Assembly: GCA_031290075.1 (NCBI GenBank)
Contig: JAITOG010000096.1
Coordinates: 1 to 10,605 of the forward strand
Direction: 5' to 3'
DNA: 10,605 bases
Origin: Holosporales bacterium
Lineage (GTDB): Bacteria; Pseudomonadota; Alphaproteobacteria; BNTO01
Shown here piece by piece: positions 6,052 to 10,605 of this stretch. Below the pieces are notes generated by a model. The model made no database searches, was not told the origin of the DNA, and worked only from the letters and a program-made list of their open reading frames with translations. Numbering within the stretch: position 1 is the stretch's first letter; every line of letters starts with the position of its first letter. The translations under genes and the position numbers were made by a program.

Positions 6052-7308
6052 TTATCTTTTAATTAGGTCAGTTCCTATATATTTTTGTAAAAGCTTTGGA
6101 ACGGCAATAGAACCGTCTTTTTGTTGGTAATTTTCCATTATAGCTAAAACAGTTCGCCCAACAGCTAGTCCAGAGCCATTTAACGTGCAAACAAAATTAA
6201 CTTTTTTATCACTTGTACGATATTTAGCTTCCATACGTCTTGCTTGAAAATTGCCGCACATAGAGCAACTTGAAATTTCGCGGTATTTATTTTGTCCAGG
6301 AAGCCAAACTTCAATATCGTACGTTTTTTTGGATGCAAACCCCATATCTCCGGTACATAAGCAAACAACCCTATAAGGCAATTCTAATTTTTGAAGAATG
6401 TTTTCAGCAGCTGCCGTCATCCTCTCGTGTTCAGCTTGTTCTTGTTCAGGAGTTGTTATACTTACAAGCTCAACCTTGCTAAATTGTTTAAGCCTAAAAA
6501 TTCCTTGTATATCGCGTCCCGCGGAACCAGCTTCTGAACGGAAACATTGCGTATACGCTGTCATTCTTATTGGCAGATCCTTTTCCGCTATAATTTCTTC
6601 TCTAACCAAATTAGTTAGGGAAACTTCAGCTGTTGGGATGAGCCACATGTTATCAACAGTCTGAAATTGATCTAACCGAAATTTTGGTAATTGGGCCGTT
6701 CCATACATAATCTCTTCTTTAACAAGTTGAGGAACATAAATTTCTTGATATCCGTATTCTGCTGTATGGGTATCAAGCATGAATTGAGCAACTGCCCTTT
6801 CCAAACGTGCTAATGGCCCTATTAAAAGGGCAAAACGACTTCCAGATATTTTAACAGCTCTTTGAGTATCCAAATATCCAAGTTTTTCTCCTAAAACATG
6901 ATGTTCCTCTGGAGTAAAATCAAAAGACGGTAATGTTCCCCATTTACAAATTTCGACATTATCATTTTCATCTTTTCCTATAGGGCAACTACTATCTGGA
7001 ATATTAGGGATTTCAAGCATCTTTTCTTTAAATTTTTTGCGAACCTGCTCAACTTCCTCTTCTTTTTTACTCAATTTTTCGCGAAGTTTAGCTCCTTCTT
7101 CCGCTATTCCAGTTTTATCTTTACTGCAGTTTTGCATAAGTTTTGCATGCTGATTCTTTTGTTCTTGAATCTCCTGAGTTTCCTTTATCGCTGAACGTAA
7201 AGCAATATCTAAAATAAGAAGCTCCTTAGAAATAGACTCTTTCCCTCTTGCAAGCATAGCTTGATCTAAAAGTTCTGGATTTTCTCTAATAATTTTTATA
7301 TCTAACAT
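6052..7308 (-). CDS. serS: Seryl-tRNA synthetase
   Basis: Class II synthetase that charges tRNA-Ser and also supplies Ser-tRNA-Sec where that exists. 418 residues, standard length. The N-terminal coiled-coil arm that grips the tRNA long variable arm spans about 25-100 (many Glu/Lys/Gln). The catalytic core shows TAEVSL (226-231, serine site), motif 2 with CFRSEAGSAGRD (255-266) and KVEL, and motif 3 with NGSGLAVGRT (377-386). A GGAG site lies just before ATG. It sits between aroK (23-base gap) and lolC (8-base gap), all on the minus strand, so an aroK-serS-lolC operon is likely. No key residue is missing. Confidence 0.97.
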   Translation of the reverse strand: MLDIKIIRENPELLDQAMLARGKESISKELLILDIALRSAIKETQEIQEQKNQHAKLMQNCSKDKTGIAEEGAKLREKLSKKEEEVEQVRKKFKEKMLEIPNIPDSSCPIGKDENDNVEICKWGTLPSFDFTPEEHHVLGEKLGYLDTQRAVKISGSRFALLIGPLARLERAVAQFMLDTHTAEYGYQEIYVPQLVKEEIMYGTAQLPKFRLDQFQTVDNMWLIPTAEVSLTNLVREEIIAEKDLPIRMTAYTQCFRSEAGSAGRDIQGIFRLKQFSKVELVSITTPEQEQAEHERMTAAAENILQKLELPYRVVCLCTGDMGFASKKTYDIEVWLPGQNKYREISSCSMCGNFQARRMEAKYRTSDKKVNFVCTLNGSGLAVGRTVLAIMENYQQKDGSIAVPKLLQKYIGTDLIKR

Positions 7309-7331
7309 TCAATCTCCAACTACAGAAAATA

Positions 7332-7940
7332 CTAAATGGATTTCAGAACGTAATGATTTGGATAGTTATCTTTAACAAATTCACTTATTGATTGAATAAC
7401 CCTATCAACAGTAGAATTCGTAGCCTCATCAAATGTACAAACCTGAATATCTGATTCTTTGTATACAGGATAGCACTGTTCAATAAGGCCTTCCAAAACC
7501 TCCCTTTGATTTCCATTTTGAATTAAAGGCCTATCAGTACGACGAGAAACCCTTGTAACTAATGTTTCCAAATCAGCATTAAGCCACACAGTTATAGCTT
7601 TTTCTTTTAAAAGTGTTTGCGTTTCTTTATCAAGAACAGACGCTCCTCCTGTTGCTAATACATGTGGTGGCTGGTCTAATAAACGAGCAATAACCCTGCG
7701 TTCTCCGTCCCTTAAAGATTTTTCTCCAAAAACTGAATAAATTTCTCTCATTGAACAACCTGCTGAAAATTCAACCTCTTGATCTGAATCAAAAAATTGC
7801 ATTTCAAGTCTTTTTGCTAATCTTCTGCCAATACTTGTTTTCCCACTTCCAATCAAACCAACCAATGCTATTGTTTTTGGAGGCATAAAACTAATTGTTG
7901 GAGCTAATTTGCGTGGTTTATAAAATTCAGAAGGAACCAT
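7332..7940 (-). CDS. aroK: Shikimate kinase
   Basis: Phosphorylates shikimate with ATP in aromatic amino-acid synthesis (cytosol). I chose the ATG at 7938-7940 (202 residues), not the TTG at 7953-7955, because TTGGAG just upstream then serves as the ribosome binding site, nine bases from ATG. Motifs numbered from that Met: Walker A GLIGSGKTS (28-36), DSD (51-53) for Mg and shikimate, Arg77 in SLRDGE, shikimate-binding ATGGAS (96-101), and the lid RRTDRPL (133-139). The ~20-residue N-terminal extension before the P-loop is a common variation. aroB, a frequent neighbour, is not here; serS follows after 23 bases. Keeping aroK suggests the organism retains at least part of the shikimate route. 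Confidence 0.95.
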   Translation of the reverse strand: MVPSEFYKPRKLAPTISFMPPKTIALVGLIGSGKTSIGRRLAKRLEMQFFDSDQEVEFSAGCSMREIYSVFGEKSLRDGERRVIARLLDQPPHVLATGGASVLDKETQTLLKEKAITVWLNADLETLVTRVSRRTDRPLIQNGNQREVLEGLIEQCYPVYKESDIQVCTFDEATNSTVDRVIQSISEFVKDNYPNHYVLKSI

Positions 7941-8008
7941 AATTTTATTCTCCAAATACTTAAACTAAAATTAATAACCCGAATAGAGAAAATTCTTCTC
8001 CCTTTTGT

Positions 8009-8038
8009 ATTATACATACATTATCTTTAGTTTTTCAA
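8009..8038 (-). promoter_or_regulatory. Promoter for aroK-serS-lolC
   Basis: On the minus strand, TTGAAA (8033-8038), an 18-base spacer, and a perfect TATAAT (8009-8014). It lies about 70 bases before the aroK start. Best promoter match in the window. Confidence 0.65.
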
Positions 8039-8136
8039 AACATATTAATTAACTAATTCTTTGTTTAAACGAAAATAAACATTTTTAATGAAAAAAACTA
8101 TGCTAGATCATGCTAAAATTAATAAAAAAATATATT

Positions 8137-8163
8137 TTAAAATATCCATGAAGACAGCTTCTT
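8137..8163 (+). repeat. 27 bp repeat A, end of alr
   Basis: It contains TCCATGAAGACAGCTTCTT, which occurs inverted at 9388-9406 and in a diverged direct copy at 9648-9666. The match extends left through TTAAAATA with one missing base. It ends one base before the alr stop codon (8165-8167). It is either an end left by a former copy of the 9388-9667 element, or one side of an inverted pair around alr. Confidence 0.75.
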
Positions 8164-8164
8164 G

Positions 8165-9286
8165 CTATATGTTATAAACATATTTTATTCTTTTTCCTAA
8201 TCTGCTTACAAATTTTTTCATTAACATATCTTCCTTTGATAAATATTGAAGTTGTTTTTCATCTCCAAAAATAACAGCTTCATCTCCAACTTTAACCCCG
8301 CCTATGTTCGTTATATCAACAATAGTTAAATCCATAGATACTTTCCCTAAAATAGGGGCACTTTTCCCCCCAATAATAAAATCTTTAAATACAGTATTCT
8401 GTGCATGAATAATTCCATCAGCATATCCACACGATACTGTTGCTAGGCGTTTTTCTTCTTTAGTTATGAAAGTCCAATCGTACCCAATTCCTTCACCTGG
8501 TTGAGCATCTTGTATTTGCAAAATTTTTCCATATATTTTAACTCCATTTTTAATGCCCGGCAAATAATTACTAAAGCCATAAAGTCCAACTCCAATCCTT
8601 ACCATATCATGGTGCATGTGCGCTCCTTGCAAAGTTCCATTTGTTGCTGATAGCGAAAAAGAAATATCTGGAAATTTGTTTCGAATCTGTTTCACTTTTT
8701 CTATTTGTATTTTATTTGCAACGTGGTCAACAATTGAGTCTGCTACAAGATGAGACATAAAAAATCTCAAATCTATATATTCAAAATCATTTTTTTTTAA
8801 ATTAACAAACTCTTCGTATGGTAAGCCAAGTCTACGCATACCTGTATCAATGTGCAAAATAGCTGGAAGTAATGTTTTTATGGATTTTGCATAATCATTC
8901 CAATCAATAATGTTTTGTAAAGTATTTAGAACAGGAATATATTTTTGTTCTTCATAAGATTTACACCAATTTTTCAAAAAAGGACCATTTAATACAAATA
9001 AACTATATTTATTTTCTCCAATTTCGTAACTAGGAAAAACATTTTGCTTATTCCATATACTTTTAGCTAAACTATCAGCTTCATCTGAGTAAGCTACAAA
9101 GAAATAGCGGCATCCTTCTTTAAATAAAGAATTTCCTATTTCATTGGCTCCAAGACCATATGCATCATCTTTTATAACAGCAGAGCAAATAGCTGGAGAT
9201 ACATACTCCGAAAAAATGCGATAATTATTTTTTATTCTATTAAGGTCGCACTCAACCCATATATAATCCTCTTTTTCTTTTTCCAT
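8165..9286 (-). CDS. alr: Alanine racemase
   Basis: PLP enzyme that interconverts L- and D-alanine; D-Ala is needed for peptidoglycan. From ATG at 9284-9286 the protein has 373 residues, the family norm. A GTG at 9311-9313 would add nine residues; neither start has a good ribosome binding site. The PLP lysine is Lys39 in AVIKDDAYGLG, the phosphate-site Arg region is MVRIGVGLYG (228-237), and the catalytic Tyr269 lies in GIGYDWTF. HIDTGMRRLG (145-154) and KVSMDLTIVD (315-324) are also typical. All key residues are present, so it should be active. It stands alone and is flanked by inverted copies of a ~27 bp sequence (8137-8163 and 9388-9415). A candidate -10 box TATACT (9347-9352, minus strand) lies upstream. 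Confidence 0.95.
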   Translation of the reverse strand: MEKEKEDYIWVECDLNRIKNNYRIFSEYVSPAICSAVIKDDAYGLGANEIGNSLFKEGCRYFFVAYSDEADSLAKSIWNKQNVFPSYEIGENKYSLFVLNGPFLKNWCKSYEEQKYIPVLNTLQNIIDWNDYAKSIKTLLPAILHIDTGMRRLGLPYEEFVNLKKNDFEYIDLRFFMSHLVADSIVDHVANKIQIEKVKQIRNKFPDISFSLSATNGTLQGAHMHHDMVRIGVGLYGFSNYLPGIKNGVKIYGKILQIQDAQPGEGIGYDWTFITKEEKRLATVSCGYADGIIHAQNTVFKDFIIGGKSAPILGKVSMDLTIVDITNIGGVKVGDEAVIFGDEKQLQYLSKEDMLMKKFVSRLGKRIKYVYNI

Positions 9287-9346
9287 ATTTTTTGAAATAT
9301 AATCAAGATCCACTTTATTTAATTTTTTTTAACCTATCTTTAGTTA

Positions 9347-9374
9347 AGTATACAATAAAATTTATAGTTTTTAA
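9347..9374 (-). promoter_or_regulatory. Candidate promoter for alr
   Basis: Minus-strand -10 box TATACT (9347-9352) about 60 bases before the alr ATG. The -35 region (TTAAAA at 9369-9374, spacer 16) is weak. Suggested only by position and the -10 match. Confidence 0.3.
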
Positions 9375-9476
9375 TAAAAATTTATCTAAGAAGCTGTCTT
9401 CATGGATTATTTTAACTGAGGGTTTTAAAGGGAAAACGGAGCGCAGAACCGCAGAACAGGAGTGTACTGAATATAA

Positions 9477-9503
9477 TTGGGGGAAATCTGTAATTTCCCC
9501 CAA
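9477..9503. other. Perfect hairpin inside the MITE-like unit
   Basis: TTGGGGGAAAT (9477-9487) and ATTTCCCCCAA (9493-9503) are perfectly inverted around CTGTA. It stands out from AT-rich DNA by its five G:C pairs in a row. No T-run follows on either strand, so it is not a standard terminator. Confidence 0.7.
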
Positions 9504-9535
9504 ACCCCATGAGGATTCAAGCACCAGATTTGACG

Positions 9536-9629
9536 TATACCGGGGCCCCCAAAGAATGCAGATTTTAATTGCTGCCAATCCTTAAAACCCAAGAAGTTTG
9601 AATCCGCAATTTTTTGGGGTTTGGGTATA
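9536..9629 (-). repeat. Palindromic repeat element, copy 3
   Basis: 94 bp, reversed relative to copies 1 and 2. The ends TATACC and GGTATA are intact. On the minus strand it is open through the whole repeat in the same frame as copy 2 (…IADSNFLGFKDWQQLKSAFF…), inside a longer frame at 9425-9652. Two of its base differences from copy 2 (TTC/TTT and TCC/TCT) do not change the encoded residues. Confidence 0.88.
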
Positions 9630-9762
9630 AAACACCAGTTAAAATAATCCATAAAGACAAGTTCTAAGTAATAGATTCAATAATTAAAATAGCCCATACA
9701 GAAAAAATATTTTTTATATAAGATTTTACTTAATTTTTAATAAAATGCAATTATTCGAAAAT

Positions 9763-9923
9763 TAAAACTGGGGGGTATACAAGAAGCCATTATGTTTTTG
9801 AGATTTTAAAAATATATAAAATTTTAGATAAATACTTGCGAATTACATATTCTATTCTTGATTTTTTTTTTTAAAAAATCCATTTTTTACTTGAAATTTA
9901 AAAGAAGCATCATTATATTACTA
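9763..9923 (+). repeat. Duplicated ankyrin-gene upstream region, copy 2
   Basis: Nearly identical to 15-171, with six G after AAAACT instead of five and small indels in A/T runs. It continues, after a gap of only 14 bases, into a second matching block at 9938-10043 that spans the ribosome binding site and signal peptide. This arrangement (promoter close to the start) is probably the original one. Confidence 0.85.
9891..9919 (+). promoter_or_regulatory. Probable sigma70 promoter for ank2
   Basis: TTGAAA (9891-9896), a 17-base spacer, TATATT (9914-9919). It matches the box pair upstream of ank1. It would give a short leader of about 37 bases. Confidence 0.6.
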
Positions 9924-9962
9924 GTATAATTGTTTGTTTAATTATTTTAAAGGAGATATAAA

Positions 9963-10439
9963 ATGAAAAGATTTTATAAAACTATGGCGCTTGTTTCATT
10001 ATTGGGGATAAGCAATTTTTCTTACGGAACATTTCATGACGCAGAGGTAATGGGGCAAGATTTGGCTGCTCCTGTTCTTACTGAAGGAGCTGCAACGCAA
10101 TTTTTTAATTTAAAAGATTACAAAAGTGCTTGGAATTCAATTTCTGAACCTGAATCTAAAAAGAAGTATGCTAAAGATGTTTTTGGAGAAACTCTACTTC
10201 ATAAAGCAGCTTCTAGAGGGGATATTAGAGGTATTAAAGTATTAATTAATGCTGGAGCAGATGTAAATGCTGAAAATACATATACACGTACACCACTTTG
10301 TGTAGCAGCTGATTATGGACGTACAGAAGCTATTAAAGTATTACTTGCTGCTGGAGCAAGTAAAGAAGCTAAAGATAATTTTGGAAGGACACCACGTGAT
10401 TTAGCACCTTCTGAAGAATTAAAGAGGTTGTTAGCCTAA
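9963..10439 (+). CDS. Exported ankyrin-repeat protein (ank2)
   Basis: 158 residues. The first 25 residues, including the likely Sec signal peptide (1-22), are identical to the protein at 397; the DNA matches almost perfectly until about 10043 and then diverges. Residues 26-73 form a pre-ankyrin region (EGAATQFFNLKDYKSAWNSI, then a Lys-rich stretch) with no recognised family. Two ankyrin repeats follow (about 75-107 and 108-140), with ETLLHKAA and RTPLCVAA, and a capping piece GRTPRDLAPSEELKRLLA (141-158). AGGAGA at 9951-9956 fixes the start. The protein probably crosses the inner membrane and may bind a host or envelope protein; the target is unknown. Confidence 0.9.
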   Translation: MKRFYKTMALVSLLGISNFSYGTFHDAEVMGQDLAAPVLTEGAATQFFNLKDYKSAWNSISEPESKKKYAKDVFGETLLHKAASRGDIRGIKVLINAGADVNAENTYTRTPLCVAADYGRTEAIKVLLAAGASKEAKDNFGRTPRDLAPSEELKRLLA

Positions 10440-10605
10440 TTAATAATTATAGCAAGCAATAATGGAAATGGCCGTTAAGGGGGGGGTACTGAAAGGCTAG
10501 GATAAAGGCTTGCATGAATCTTTTAAAATTACTGCTTAGTTTGTTATTGGGCAATTGTAGTTTTTGAAGTACAAAGAATGATGAGGATTTTTAAAGAAGA
10601 TTAAG
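10440..10605 (+). other. Intergenic tail after ank2
   Basis: No clear gene. It contains a run of eight G (10479-10486) and a 17-codon ORF at 10514-10567 (MNLLKLLLSLLLGNCSF) preceded by AAAGG. That ORF resembles the start of a lipoprotein signal peptide (LLGNC) but stops at once, so it is probably a remnant or chance. The last 26 bases weakly resemble 189-214 in the ank1 leader. Confidence 0.3.

Larger units (their letters stand above)
9388..9667. mobile_element. MITE-like unit with terminal inverted repeats
   Basis: Ends at 9388-9417 and 9637-9667 are inverted copies of about 30 bp. The inner parts (CAGTTAAAATAATCCAT) are identical and the outer parts differ at a few positions (AAGACAGCTTCTT against AAGACAAGTTCTA). 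Between them lie a perfect 11 bp hairpin (9477-9503) and palindromic repeat copy 3 (9536-9629). No transposase is encoded: the open frames here are short and run through the repeats. The design fits a non-autonomous element, perhaps one invaded by the palindromic repeat. No clear target-site duplication is visible. Confidence 0.6.

Noticed and set aside
7953..7955. TTG start for aroK
   Set aside because: This TTG overlaps the ribosome binding site (TTGGAG) that serves the ATG at 7938-7940.
9477..9503. Rho-independent terminator
   Set aside because: The stem is perfect but no T-run follows on either strand, and no gene ends close by.
9292..9652. Three overlapping open frames on both strands between alr and ank2
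   Set aside because: They run through the inverted ends, hairpin and palindromic repeat of the MITE-like unit. They lack ribosome binding sites and resemble no protein family. Openness follows from the repeat.
10514..10567. 17-residue ORF with a lipobox-like end
   Set aside because: It ends straight after the LLGNC part, so no mature lipoprotein could follow. Kept only as a note in the tail region.
1..10605. tRNA genes or a CRISPR array
   Set aside because: No cloverleaf-like sequence was seen in the intergenic regions, and the repeats are dispersed and palindromic, not regularly spaced.

Overview
The window looks like a piece of a small, AT-rich, decaying genome of an intracellular Gram-negative bacterium. 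Secreted ankyrin-repeat proteins, a broken insertion sequence and dispersed palindromic repeats surround ordinary core genes. Gene content and protein style (LolC/E permease, SerS, AroK, AccD, transposase wording) suggest an alphaproteobacterial endosymbiont, perhaps Holosporales- or Rickettsiales-like. That placement is inference, not proven by a marker gene here.

Layout. 1-850: leader and gene for a short exported ankyrin protein (ank1). 850-2055: two large hairpins, then a transposase pseudogene whose 3' end runs into a ~95 bp palindromic repeat (copy 1). 2191-3183 (+): trpS, of a type seen in streptococci rather than the usual proteobacterial type. It converges on and overlaps accD by 23 bp. 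3161-4379 (-): rpsO then accD. 4380-4765: rpsO leader and palindromic repeat copy 2. 4766-7940 (-): aroK-serS-lolC, a likely operon with a good promoter at 8009-8038. 8165-9286 (-): alr, flanked by inverted copies of a ~27 bp sequence. 9388-9667: a ~280 bp non-coding unit with ~30 bp terminal inverted repeats, a perfect 11 bp hairpin and palindromic repeat copy 3. 9763-10439 (+): a second ankyrin gene (ank2) whose upstream region and signal peptide nearly duplicate those of ank1.

How the genes relate. The middle is housekeeping: tRNA charging (TrpS, SerS), fatty-acid synthesis (AccD), translation (S15), lipoprotein sorting (LolC/E), the shikimate pathway (AroK) and D-alanine for peptidoglycan (Alr). 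The two ends carry the adaptive, probably host-directed part: exported ankyrin proteins that share a promoter and signal-peptide module but have different bodies. No tRNA, rRNA or CRISPR array was seen. The most notable structures are the duplicated ankyrin export module, the palindromic repeat family, the MITE-like unit next to alr, and the atypical trpS.
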